Translations under genes and position numbers: made by a program
The notes under the pieces: generated by a model
The model's input: the letters and a program-made list of their open reading frames with translations, nothing else
What the model was told of the DNA's origin: nothing
Database searches by the model: none
Shown: positions 25,228-33,442 of the stretch, in pieces
How positions within the stretch are numbered: the stretch's first letter is position 1
Layout: each line of letters opens with the position of its first letter
Assembly (NCBI GenBank): GCA_030531555.1
Contig: JAUNNI010000013.1
Span: forward strand, 1-53,383
From: Eubacteriales bacterium
GTDB lineage: Bacteria; Bacillota; Clostridia; Lachnospirales; Lachnospiraceae
Direction: 5' to 3'
Length of the DNA: 53,383 bases

Positions 25228-28200
25228 ATGAATTTTACAAAAGAACAAGCTGAGGCCATCTTTACCAGAGGAGAAGATATTCTGGTTTCTGCGGGAGCGG
25301 GAGCAGGAAAAACAAGAGTTCTTGTCACCAGAATCAGTGAGATGATCTGTGATGAGAAAAATCCAATTTCCGCCGATCAGTTTTTGGTTTTAACTTTCAC
25401 CAATGCTGCAGCCAAGGAAATGAAAGAGCGTATCACCACGGAACTGGAAAAAAGATTGCAGGAAAATCCAGACAATCGTATGTTACGCCGTCAAATCCGT
25501 GTGGTAAAACATGCCGATATTTCTACCATCCATAGTTTTTGTACCCGTTTGATTCGTACTCATTTCAATGAGCTGGGTTTGGATCCTGCCTTCCGCATAG
25601 GGGAAAAAGGTGAGCTTACCATCATGAAGCAAGAGACCATGAATGAGCTTTTAGAAGCACGTTATCTGGAAGCATCCGATTCTTTCGTCCAGTTTGTGGA
25701 AGCCTATGCACCAGGGAAAGATGATGGATCTTTGGAAAAAATGATTGAAAAGCTGTATGATTTTTCAACGGGATTTGCAGATCGGGATGGCTGGTTTGCT
25801 GGAGCGGATGAGATTTTTGCCCATACCTACTCGGAGGAAGGCATGGAGTCCTCTGATGTGGTGAAAAAAATCATGAAACAGGCGATTGGCCAGGTGGAAA
25901 ATTTTAAAAGAATGACAGTTCAGGCCCTGGCTTGTTTTGATGAAACGAAAGAACCAGCGAATTATTATGCCTTAATTGAAAATACGGATCGTATCCTCAA
26001 TCAGCTTCTTGAGGAACCAGGTTATGGTCATTTTTATGAAATCCTTCATGAATTAAGCTTTGCTAATCTGCCAAGACCGAATAAAGCTGCGAAAGAATGG
26101 CCATATCTTGAAAAAGTGAAGACAATTTATACGCAGATTCGTAAAGATCTCGGCGATCTTCGTGACCAACATTTCTTAAAGAGTCTGTCTCAAATGCGCA
26201 GAGAACAGGAAAATCTCTATCCATTTTTTAAAGAGTTCCTTTCCTTGGCAAAGGATTTTAGTGATTTATATTCAAAGAAAAAACGAGAGAAAAATGTCTT
26301 TGATTTTGATGATTTGGAATTCTATGCTTTAAAACTTCTTGTTGCATCCTATGATGAAAATGGGAAAGCGATTCCTTCCGATTATGCCAGGGAGATTGCC
26401 GGTCGTTATCATGCAATTTTTGTGGATGAATATCAGGATACCAACATGGTCCAGGAGACCATTATTACAACACTTCAGGCATCTGGAGACAGTAAGCTTT
26501 TTGTGGTGGGAGATGTAAAACAGAGTATCTATCGTTTCCGTCAGGCCAGACCAGATCTGTTCCTGGATCGTTATCGTCGATATGAGACTGGAGAAGGCCT
26601 TAAAATAGAACTTCGTGATAACTTTCGTAGTTCCCCGGATGTCCTTGATTTTTGTAATCAGTTCTTCCAACGATTTATGACTGTGGATTTTGGGGGCCTG
26701 GATTATAATGAAAAAGTAGCCCTTCGTGCCGGAAAAAATGGTCCTATGGAAGACATTCATGCAGAGCAGGAAGCTTTGATTTATCTTATGGATGGTGAGC
26801 TGGATGAGGATGTGGATAAGATCCTTGGGGAAGCTGCCATGATTGGAGAAAAAATTAAGTCTCTTCATGAAGAAGGCTATGACTATAAAGAAATGGTTAT
26901 CCTGTTACGCTCTGTGAAAAACTATGATGAGCCGATTGCAGATTATTTAGCTTCCATTGACATCCCGGTTATCTGTGAGAGTCAGACAGGATATTTTCAA
27001 AGTCGAGAAATCCAAATCATGCTAAATTATCTGTCCTTGATTGATAACGTCTATCAGGACATTCCTATGGCTTCCGTTCTCTTATCTGGCATCGGTGGCT
27101 TTACTTCCGAAGATCTGGCCCGAATCAAAATCATGGTGGATGCCAGCATGCGAGGGGAATTCTCGCTTTATGAACTGATGAAATTATATACGGAAGAAGG
27201 AAAAGATTCCGTATTACAGGATAAAATAAAACAATTTTTGCAACAATTAGAATATTTCCGACAGAAAAAACAGGAGATGGTTCTCCATGAGCTTTTGTGG
27301 GAAATCTATCAGAAAACAGGCTTCTATGAAGAAGTTTTAACCATGTCACGTGCGGAAAAACGTCGTGAGAATCTGATGATGCTCATGAAAAAAGCAGAAG
27401 AATATGAAAAGACCATGTTTAAGGGACTTTTTTATTTCATCCGTTATATGGAACAGCTTCGTAGCTACGAGGTGGAATTTGCAGGAGCATCTGTTGCAGA
27501 CAGTGTGGAGAATGCGGTTCGCATCATGACCACTCATAAGAGTAAAGGACTGGAGTACCCGGTAGTATTTGTCAGTGGTCTGGCCAAACAGTTTAATAAA
27601 AAGGATCTGAATGATAGTGTATTATGCCATCCTTCTTTGGGGATTGGCATGGATCAGATTGATCTTAATGAACGTGTAAAAAGTCCTTCTGTCCTAAAAC
27701 GTGTAATCAAGGATCAGATGCTGAAAGAAACCTTAGAAGAGGAACTTCGCATCCTTTATGTGGCCATGACCAGGGCACAAAAGAAGATTATTTTAACGGG
27801 AATTTCCAATGAAAAAACATTACAGTCTGTCACAGAATTCGGGGAAAATATTCGCCCGGAAGATGCCAAATGTATGCTTGACTGGGTGCTGCCGGTTCTT
27901 TATCAGGATGGCAATTGGAATTCAACTACTTTCTTCCATGATTGGGAAATTCAGGAGATTCTTTCCGAAAGGGAGGAGATGGATCAAGGAAATTCTTTGG
28001 AAGTCCTTCGAAAAGATAGTAGAGTGACACAGGCAAGAAAAGATGTGGTAGAGAAGGCTTTTTCTTATGAATATCCTTATAAGGATGCCATTACCATGAA
28101 AAGAAAAGCTTCGGTATCAGAACTGAAAAAACTGGCAATGAAGGAGAGTCCGGGAGATGAGGTTCGTTTTGCAGAAGATCTTGTGGAAGAAGAAATTCCA

Positions 28201-28746
28201 AAACCAGCCTTTATGGAGGAAAAAGAAGAAGAATTATCCTCCACTGCTTATGGTACCATGGTTCATAAGATCATGGAACTTCTGGACTTTTCTTCCATTT
28301 CTTCGAAAAAGGATCTTTTCGATGCACTTTCACCCCTTTATGAACAACTGCCCCAGATTACGGAGGGACAGAAAAAGAAGATTTATAAAGGAGCAGAGGC
28401 CTTCCTTTTCAGTGACTACGGTCAGGAAGTGATCGCCATGGACTGTAAGAAGCATCTTTATAAAGAAAAACCATTTACTTTGGGTGTGGATCAGAATGGT
28501 GAGATTGTTGTCATCCAGGGAATTATTGACCTTTGTGGAGAAAAAGATAGCGGTATCTGGCTTCTTGACTATAAGACAGACCGGGTGGAAGAGGGGAAAG
28601 AAAGTATTCTCCTTGACCGATATAAGACCCAGATGTTATATTATAAATTAGCCCTTGAACAGATTATGGGAAAAGATGTGACAAAAACACTGATTTATTC
28701 TTTTTCCTTACAAAAATTTATCGAAATCTGTTGGGAAGAATCATGA
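25228..28746 (+). CDS. addA: ATP-dependent helicase/nuclease subunit A (AddA)
   Basis: A 1172-aa UvrD/Rep-type helicase with a C-terminal nuclease domain, forming the AddAB complex with the upstream product. Walker A A22-G-A-G-A-G-K28-T29; motif II V-D-E-Y-Q-D-T; motif III V-G-D-V-K-Q-S-I-Y-R-F-R; V-A-M-T-R-A-Q-K near the helicase end. The nuclease signature G-I-I-D-L and L-L-D-Y-K-T-D lies near residue 1110. I chose ATG 25228, one base after the addB stop, with AGGGGAG 10 bases upstream; an earlier in-frame ATG at 25204 lies within addB and lacks spacing. Confidence 0.96.
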   Translation: MNFTKEQAEAIFTRGEDILVSAGAGAGKTRVLVTRISEMICDEKNPISADQFLVLTFTNAAAKEMKERITTELEKRLQENPDNRMLRRQIRVVKHADISTIHSFCTRLIRTHFNELGLDPAFRIGEKGELTIMKQETMNELLEARYLEASDSFVQFVEAYAPGKDDGSLEKMIEKLYDFSTGFADRDGWFAGADEIFAHTYSEEGMESSDVVKKIMKQAIGQVENFKRMTVQALACFDETKEPANYYALIENTDRILNQLLEEPGYGHFYEILHELSFANLPRPNKAAKEWPYLEKVKTIYTQIRKDLGDLRDQHFLKSLSQMRREQENLYPFFKEFLSLAKDFSDLYSKKKREKNVFDFDDLEFYALKLLVASYDENGKAIPSDYAREIAGRYHAIFVDEYQDTNMVQETIITTLQASGDSKLFVVGDVKQSIYRFRQARPDLFLDRYRRYETGEGLKIELRDNFRSSPDVLDFCNQFFQRFMTVDFGGLDYNEKVALRAGKNGPMEDIHAEQEALIYLMDGELDEDVDKILGEAAMIGEKIKSLHEEGYDYKEMVILLRSVKNYDEPIADYLASIDIPVICESQTGYFQSREIQIMLNYLSLIDNVYQDIPMASVLLSGIGGFTSEDLARIKIMVDASMRGEFSLYELMKLYTEEGKDSVLQDKIKQFLQQLEYFRQKKQEMVLHELLWEIYQKTGFYEEVLTMSRAEKRRENLMMLMKKAEEYEKTMFKGLFYFIRYMEQLRSYEVEFAGASVADSVENAVRIMTTHKSKGLEYPVVFVSGLAKQFNKKDLNDSVLCHPSLGIGMDQIDLNERVKSPSVLKRVIKDQMLKETLEEELRILYVAMTRAQKKIILTGISNEKTLQSVTEFGENIRPEDAKCMLDWVLPVLYQDGNWNSTTFFHDWEIQEILSEREEMDQGNSLEVLRKDSRVTQARKDVVEKAFSYEYPYKDAITMKRKASVSELKKLAMKESPGDEVRFAEDLVEEEIPKPAFMEEKEEELSSTAYGTMVHKIMELLDFSSISSKKDLFDALSPLYEQLPQITEGQKKKIYKGAEAFLFSDYGQEVIAMDCKKHLYKEKPFTLGVDQNGEIVVIQGIIDLCGEKDSGIWLLDYKTDRVEEGKESILLDRYKTQMLYYKLALEQIMGKDVTKTLIYSFSLQKFIEICWEES

Positions 28747-28766
28747 GAAAATGAAAGGAGAGACCA

Positions 28767-29528
28767 ATGTCTGCATATGAAAGCTTTGCGAGAGTTTATG
28801 ATGAATTGATGGATCAGGTGCCTTACGATACATGGTGTACCTTTATCCAGGAGGAGCTAGCGCAGCATGGAATTACGGGTGGCCTTTCCCTTGAGCTTGG
28901 ATGTGGAACCGGGAAGATGATGGAGCGCATGGCAGCGGCCGGATTCGATATGATCGGAGTGGACTCCTCCATGGACATGCTTCAGATTGCCATGGAAAAA
29001 TCCCAGGATTTACCATATTCCCTTTTGTATCTTCTCCAGGATATGAGAGAGTTCGAACTGTATGGAACGGTGGAATCCATTGTTTCCATTTGTGACAGTG
29101 TGAACTATATTACCGAACCGGAAGATTTGCTGGAGGTGTTTCGTTTAGTGAACAACTATCTGGATCCGGGCGGAATCTTTCTTTTTGATTTCAATACAGA
29201 GCATAAATACCGTGATTCCATCGGAGAACGTACCATTGCTGAGGACCGGGAGGATGTCAGCTTTATCTGGTATAATGAGTACGATGAGGAAGAACACCTT
29301 AACTATATTGATCTTAATGTATTTGTGCGTGAGGAAGAAGACCTTTTCCGCAAGTATCAGGAAGAGCATGTTCAAAGAGGCTATACGCTTTCCGAAATGA
29401 AAGAACTTATTGAAAACAGTGGGCTCGTATTTTTGGCAGCCTATGATGATTATACGAAAAAACCTGCGACCAAAGAGAGCGAGCGAATTGTCATTGTAGC
29501 TCGTGAGCAGGGAAAAGGAGAACAGTAA
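28767..29528 (+). CDS. Class I SAM-dependent methyltransferase
   Basis: A 253-aa methyltransferase of unknown substrate. The SAM-binding motif I is L-E-L-G-C-G-T-G-K at about 40-48, the acidic loop is G-V-D-S-S, and D-S-V-N-Y and P-G-G-I-F-L-F-D-F complete the Rossmann core. It resembles small-molecule methyltransferases of the YodH/CypM type. AAAGGAGAG gives the start. hslO begins directly after its stop codon, so the two are translated together. Confidence 0.82.
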   Translation: MSAYESFARVYDELMDQVPYDTWCTFIQEELAQHGITGGLSLELGCGTGKMMERMAAAGFDMIGVDSSMDMLQIAMEKSQDLPYSLLYLLQDMREFELYGTVESIVSICDSVNYITEPEDLLEVFRLVNNYLDPGGIFLFDFNTEHKYRDSIGERTIAEDREDVSFIWYNEYDEEEHLNYIDLNVFVREEEDLFRKYQEEHVQRGYTLSEMKELIENSGLVFLAAYDDYTKKPATKESERIVIVAREQGKGEQ

Positions 29529-30407
29529 ATGGGTGATTATATTATCCGCGGAATGGCCTGCAATAATCAGGTACGTTTCTTTGCGGCAATTACTACAGAT
29601 GTTGTCGAGACAGCGAGACAGCATCATAATACCAGTCCGGTAGCAACGGCTGCTTTAGGACGTCTTTTGACAGCAGGGGCAATGATGGGAACCATGTGCA
29701 AAAATGACACAGACGTGGTGACACTTCAGATTAACTGTAGTGGTCCAATTGGAGGTCTGGTTGTGACTTCCGATGTAAAAGCTAACGTAAAAGGTTATGC
29801 ATTTAACCCGGATGTTATGCTTCCACCAAGTGCAAAAGGCAAATTAGACGTTGGTAAAGCTTTAGATCTTGGGGTTCTTTCTGTAATCAAAGACCTTGGA
29901 TTAAAAGAACCATATTCTGGTCAGACACATTTAGTATCCGGTGAGATTGCAGAAGATCTGACATATTATTTTGCAACATCAGAACAGATTCCAACATCCG
30001 TAGCACTGGGCGTTTTGATGAACAAGGATAACACCGTGCGTCAGGCTGGTGGTTTCATCATTCAGATGATGCCATTCGCAAAAGATGAAGTGATTGATTT
30101 GGTAGAAGAGAGTCTTAAAAATTATTCTTCTATCACTTCTCATTTAGATGCTGGGGAAACCCCGGAAGAAATGATGAAAGATATCTTCAAAGGATACGAT
30201 GTTACTATTGAAGATATGATTCCAACACAGTTCTACTGTAACTGTTCCAAAGAACATGTTTCAAGAGCCGTTGTCAGTGTTGGAAGAAAAGAATTAGAAG
30301 AGATGATTCAGGATGGTGAAACCATCGAGGTAAATTGTCATTTCTGCAATTCCCATTATCATTTCACCGTAGAAGAATTGAAGGAACTTTACAAACAGGC
30401 AAGATAA
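29529..30407 (+). CDS. hslO: Redox-regulated chaperone Hsp33
   Basis: A 292-aa cytoplasmic holdase switched on by oxidation. Two cysteine pairs near the C-terminus bind zinc when reduced: C-N-C in F-Y-C-N-C-S and C-H-F-C in N-C-H-F-C-N-S. The N-terminal domain has R-F-F-A-A and S-P-V-A-T-A-A-L-G-R-L-L-T-A. The ATG follows the methyltransferase stop with no gap; AAAGGAGAACAG upstream is the ribosome site. A bidirectional terminator follows. Confidence 0.95.
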   Translation: MGDYIIRGMACNNQVRFFAAITTDVVETARQHHNTSPVATAALGRLLTAGAMMGTMCKNDTDVVTLQINCSGPIGGLVVTSDVKANVKGYAFNPDVMLPPSAKGKLDVGKALDLGVLSVIKDLGLKEPYSGQTHLVSGEIAEDLTYYFATSEQIPTSVALGVLMNKDNTVRQAGGFIIQMMPFAKDEVIDLVEESLKNYSSITSHLDAGETPEEMMKDIFKGYDVTIEDMIPTQFYCNCSKEHVSRAVVSVGRKELEEMIQDGETIEVNCHFCNSHYHFTVEELKELYKQAR

Positions 30408-30435
30408 ATGGGAATCGATTACCAATCCATGAAAA

Positions 30436-30469
30436 AAAGGTAGTCATCGGAAATCCAATGACTACCTTT
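30436..30469. terminator. Bidirectional terminator
   Basis: AAAGGTAGTCAT and ATGACTACCTTT form a 12-bp stem. It lies between hslO (+) and the small membrane protein (-). Confidence 0.8.
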
Positions 30470-30501
30470 CTTGTGTATCAACGATTCAATAGAATATGGC
30501 A

Positions 30502-30828
30502 TTAAGCGGTTTCATTTACATGGAACTTCAGTGGGAAATAACCACGACGTGCCTTTGGAGCAACCATCTCATCAGCGAGCATTTCGTCTTCAAGGACCTC
30601 TTCTTCCATTGGTTCTTCTACAGGTTCTTCCATAGCTTCTTCTTCTGTTTCTTCAAATTCATCAGGGAAATCAAGATCAAAATCAAGATCTTCTTCTTTC
30701 TCAAAGAATTTTTTGAAAAGGGAGCTATCCTTCAGATGATTTTTCCATAAGAGGAAAAGGAAAATACCGGTACAGATTGTTCCAATCAATGCCATAATCG
30801 TTACGAGACTATTCGTATTTTTTTTCAT
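30502..30828 (-). CDS. Small single-pass membrane protein with acidic tail
   Basis: A 108-aa hypothetical protein. Residues 8-28 form one membrane helix after a short positive start (MKKN), followed by KKFFEKEED and then a run in which nearly every other residue is Glu or Asp (about 45-90), ending in a basic APKARRGYF patch. No enzyme motif is present. An AAAGGAAG ribosome site on the minus strand supports translation. It is transcribed divergently from thyA across an AT-rich gap containing a perfect palindrome. Function unknown. Confidence 0.6.
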   Translation of the reverse strand: MKKNTNSLVTIMALIGTICTGIFLFLLWKNHLKDSSLFKKFFEKEEDLDFDLDFPDEFEETEEEAMEEPVEEPMEEEVLEDEMLADEMVAPKARRGYFPLKFHVNETA

Positions 30829-30843
30829 AGTTTACTTCCTTTC

Positions 30844-30860
30844 TATACTAATATAGTATA
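30844..30860. promoter_or_regulatory. Perfect AT-rich palindrome in the divergent thyA region
   Basis: TATACTA-ATA-TAGTATA, a perfect 7-3-7 inverted repeat 15 bases before the minus-strand start and 81 before thyA. It contains TATACT on the minus strand, so it may be a -10, an operator, or both. Confidence 0.35.
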
Positions 30861-30941
30861 AATGGTATATTTGTTTTATATTTTAATACTTTTATATGCA
30901 AAAATCAACTGTCTATCTCAAGACAGCAAAGGAGGCCCTAC

Positions 30942-31772
30942 ATGAGTTACGCAGATCAGTTATTTATCAATATGTGTCAGGACATCATTGATCATGGCTT
31001 CAGCACTGAGGGAGAAAAAGTTCGTCCTAAATGGGCTGACGGAACTTACGCTTATACATTAAAACGTTTTGGTATCGTCAACCGCTATGATCTGTCCAAA
31101 GAGTTTCCAGCCCTGACACTTCGTAAAACTTATATTCGTTCTGCCATCGATGAAATTTTATGGATCTGGCAGAAAAAATCAAACAATGTTCATGACTTAA
31201 ACAGCCACATCTGGGATGAATGGGCAGATGAAGATGGTTCCATCGGAAAAGCTTATGGGTACCAGCTGGGTGTAAAACATAAATATAAAGAAGGGGAGAT
31301 GGATCAGGTGGACCGTGTTCTCTTTGATTTAAAAGAGAATCCATACAGTCGTCGTATCATGACAAATATCTATGTCCATGAGGACCTTCATGAAATGAAT
31401 CTGTATCCTTGTGCTTACAGCATGACATTCAATGTGACAGGTAACAAATTAAATGCAATCCTCAATCAGCGTTCCCAGGATACCTTGATGGCCAATAACT
31501 GGAATGTGGTGCAGTATGCGGCACTTCTTATGATGATTGCACAGGTAAGCGGTTTTGAACCGGGAGAGCTGGTTCATGTGATTGCAGATGCGCACATTTA
31601 TGATCGCCACATCCCTTTGGTAAAAGAATTGATTTCCAGACCATGTTATCCTGCACCAAAGGTAACATTGAATCCAAATGTTAAAAATTTCTACGACTTT
31701 ACGGTGGATGATTTTACCATTGAAGATTATGTGACCGGACCACAGATTAAAGATATTCCGGTTGCAATCTAG
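30942..31772 (+). CDS. thyA: Thymidylate synthase (ThyA type)
   Basis: A 276-aa cytoplasmic enzyme methylating dUMP to dTMP with methylene-tetrahydrofolate. The catalytic cysteine is C157 in N-L-Y-P-C-A-Y-S; most ThyA proteins have P-C-H, so the histidine is alanine here. R-R-I-M, Q-R-S-Q-D, N-N-W-N-V-x-Q-Y and H-I-Y-D-R-H are the phosphate- and dUMP-binding elements. A small hairpin (30909-30926) and AAGGAGG precede the ATG. folA, the next gene, regenerates the folate that this reaction oxidises. Confidence 0.93.
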   Translation: MSYADQLFINMCQDIIDHGFSTEGEKVRPKWADGTYAYTLKRFGIVNRYDLSKEFPALTLRKTYIRSAIDEILWIWQKKSNNVHDLNSHIWDEWADEDGSIGKAYGYQLGVKHKYKEGEMDQVDRVLFDLKENPYSRRIMTNIYVHEDLHEMNLYPCAYSMTFNVTGNKLNAILNQRSQDTLMANNWNVVQYAALLMMIAQVSGFEPGELVHVIADAHIYDRHIPLVKELISRPCYPAPKVTLNPNVKNFYDFTVDDFTIEDYVTGPQIKDIPVAI

Positions 31773-31788
31773 ACAAAGGAGAAAAAGA

Positions 31789-32295
31789 ATGAATTTAATT
31801 GTTGCTGCAGATAAAAACTGGGCGATTGGAAGAAATCAGGAGCTTTTGGTACGTATCCCTGCAGATATGAAGAATTTTGCGCAGATGACGACAGGTCATG
31901 TGATCGTCATGGGAAGAAAGACGTTAGAAAGCTTTCCAAATGGATTGCCACTTCCAAAAAGAACGAACATCGTACTTACACATCAGGCAGATTATGATGG
32001 ACATGGCGCCATTGTAGTTCATGATGAGGAAGAAATGAAAAAGGTATTGGCACAGTATGATGACGATGAGATCTTTATCGTTGGCGGACAGAGCATCTAT
32101 ACTATGTTCCTTCCATATTGCAAAAATGCCTATGTCACAAAACTTGATTATGCTTATGAGGCTGACACCTGGATGCCAGATCTTGATCAGGATGAAAATT
32201 GGAAACTGGTTGAAAAGAGTGAAGAGCAAACTTGCTTTGACCTCATTTACCATTTCACACGATATGAAAATACCAACGTAAAATCATTTCTTTAA
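31789..32295 (+). CDS. folA: Dihydrofolate reductase
   Basis: A 168-aa NADPH-dependent reductase that restores tetrahydrofolate. Family elements: N-L-I-V-A-A-D-K-N-W-A-I-G-R-N at the start, the D of I-P-A-D-M-K-x-F for substrate protonation, G-H-V-I-V-M-G-R-K-T-L-E-S-F-P for NADPH, and I-F-I-V-G-G-Q-S-I-Y near residue 100. ATG 31789 has AAAGGAG; an upstream in-frame start at 31762 lies inside thyA. Paired with thyA as in many Gram-positives. Confidence 0.95.
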   Translation: MNLIVAADKNWAIGRNQELLVRIPADMKNFAQMTTGHVIVMGRKTLESFPNGLPLPKRTNIVLTHQADYDGHGAIVVHDEEEMKKVLAQYDDDEIFIVGGQSIYTMFLPYCKNAYVTKLDYAYEADTWMPDLDQDENWKLVEKSEEQTCFDLIYHFTRYENTNVKSFL

Positions 32296-32310
32296 AAGGA
32301 GGATTGGATT

Positions 32311-32655
32311 ATGCCATCAATCGATATCAAATTAGCGAAACAAGCTTCCCGAAAACAGGAGATTCTTCTCGCACAGGGGCTCGCCAACGCCATCACTATG
32401 GTGCCTGGAAAGAAAGCAGATACCCTCATGGTTCGTATTTCTTCCGATGATCATCTTTACATGGGTGGACAGTTCCTTGAATATGGTGCTATGGCAACGG
32501 TATCCTTTAAATCCGGTGTGACTCAGCAGGATTGTGAAGCGTTCCAGGCAGAATTCTCCCGTATCCTTGTGGAGGATTTAAAGATTCCAGAGAAAAATAT
32601 TTATATTACCTATGAGTTTTGCGACACATTTGCAGTGGGTCCAAAATTCATCTAA
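32311..32655 (+). CDS. MIF-like tautomerase
   Basis: A 114-aa protein of the macrophage-migration-inhibitory-factor branch of the tautomerase superfamily. Length, the N-terminal Met-Pro (the proline becomes the catalytic base after Met removal), the G-K pair at 33-34 corresponding to MIF Lys32, and the D-x-L-Y-M-G-G and I-Y-I-T-Y-E strands all fit. The substrate in bacteria is unknown. It lies between folA and queF with AAAGGAGG upstream, in one tight operon with pterin-related genes. Confidence 0.78.
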   Translation: MPSIDIKLAKQASRKQEILLAQGLANAITMVPGKKADTLMVRISSDDHLYMGGQFLEYGAMATVSFKSGVTQQDCEAFQAEFSRILVEDLKIPEKNIYITYEFCDTFAVGPKFI

Positions 32656-32664
32656 GGAGAGATT

Positions 32665-33156
32665 ATGAGAGAAAAAGAAGAATTAGAAGGGGTTTCCCTT
32701 TTGGGCAATCAGAAGACGAAATATCCTACGGACTATGCTCCTCAGATGTTGGAAACCTTTGTAAATAAACATCAGGATCATGATTATTTTGTCAAATTCA
32801 ACTGCCCGGAATTCACAAGTCTTTGTCCTATGACAGGGCAGCCTGATTTTGCAACAATCTACATCTCTTATGTGCCGGATGTTCGCATGGTGGAGAGCAA
32901 ATCTTTAAAGCTGTATCTCTTCAGTTTTCGTAATCACGGAGATTTCCATGAAGATTGTGTGAACATCATCATGAAAGATCTGATTGCACTGATGGATCCA
33001 AAATATATCGAAGTCTGGGGAAAATTCACTCCAAGAGGAGGAATTTCCATTGATCCATATACCAACTACGGGCGCCCTGGTACGGTTTGGGAGAAGGTTG
33101 CTTTTGATCGCCTGACTCAGCATGATATGTATCCGGAGAAAGTTGACAATCGTTAA
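32665..33156 (+). CDS. queF: NADPH-dependent 7-cyano-7-deazaguanine reductase
   Basis: Reduces preQ0 to preQ1 in the synthesis of the tRNA wobble base queuosine. The 163-aa single-domain form is of the Bacillus type. The catalytic Cys54 and Asp61 are in [24 protein letters not shown] carries the His/Glu binding residues. TAAGGAG gives the start, 9 bases after the MIF-like stop. No other que gene is in the window, and no preQ1 riboswitch is visible upstream. Confidence 0.95.
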   Translation: MREKEELEGVSLLGNQKTKYPTDYAPQMLETFVNKHQDHDYFVKFNCPEFTSLCPMTGQPDFATIYISYVPDVRMVESKSLKLYLFSFRNHGDFHEDCVNIIMKDLIALMDPKYIEVWGKFTPRGGISIDPYTNYGRPGTVWEKVAFDRLTQHDMYPEKVDNR

Positions 33157-33196
33157 TAAGAATATACTTGCATATTATTGGAAAAATATGTAAAAT

Positions 33197-33227
33197 AAAA
33201 GAGCCAGCGTTTCACGGTGGCTCTTTT
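33197..33227 (+). terminator. Terminator after queF
   Basis: AAAAGAGCCA and TGGCTCTTTT form a 10-bp stem with an 11-base loop; the T-run is part of the 3' arm. Confidence 0.75.
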
Positions 33228-33322
33228 GCGCGAGAGAATACATTAGGATAAGTGAAAAATAAGAACGAAAGACAAGGAAGGTAAAATACATTTAAGATAA
33301 TGTTCGTATTTTATGAAAAAAT

Positions 33323-33352
33323 CGAACAAATGTTTACTCGAACACTTGTTTT
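33323..33352. promoter_or_regulatory. Two tandem LexA (SOS) boxes upstream of recA
   Basis: CGAACAAATGTTTA (33323-33336) and CGAACACTTGTTTT (33339-33352) each match the Gram-positive GAAC-N4-GTTC box except for the last C. Their centres are 16 bp apart. The second covers the -35 of the recA promoter, so bound LexA would block RNA polymerase. Confidence 0.8.
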
Positions 33353-33374
33353 TATTTTTGTTATATGGTAGAAT
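33346..33374 (+). promoter_or_regulatory. recA promoter
   Basis: TTGTTT (33346-33351), 17 bp, TAGAAT (33369-33374) with the extended -10 TG at 33366-33367. It overlaps the second SOS box. Confidence 0.75.
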
Positions 33375-33442
33375 AGCCACATAGACAAGAAAAGAAAGGA
33401 CAGAGTGAGGAGATTTTCTATTTTCCCACTCAGGTATGATAT

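Noticed and set aside
26329-26868. 179-codon minus-strand frame inside addA
   Set aside because: Shadow of a well-supported helicase gene; no ribosome site or motif.
30496-30750. Plus-strand frame rich in Phe and Lys opposite the small acidic membrane protein
   Set aside because: Poly-Phe composition is the mirror of Glu codons on the other strand, and it has no ribosome site, whereas the minus-strand gene has one.
32240-32665. preQ1 riboswitch upstream of queF
   Set aside because: The gaps before queF and the MIF-like gene are 9 and 15 bases, too short for an aptamer, and no preQ1 motif is present before thyA.
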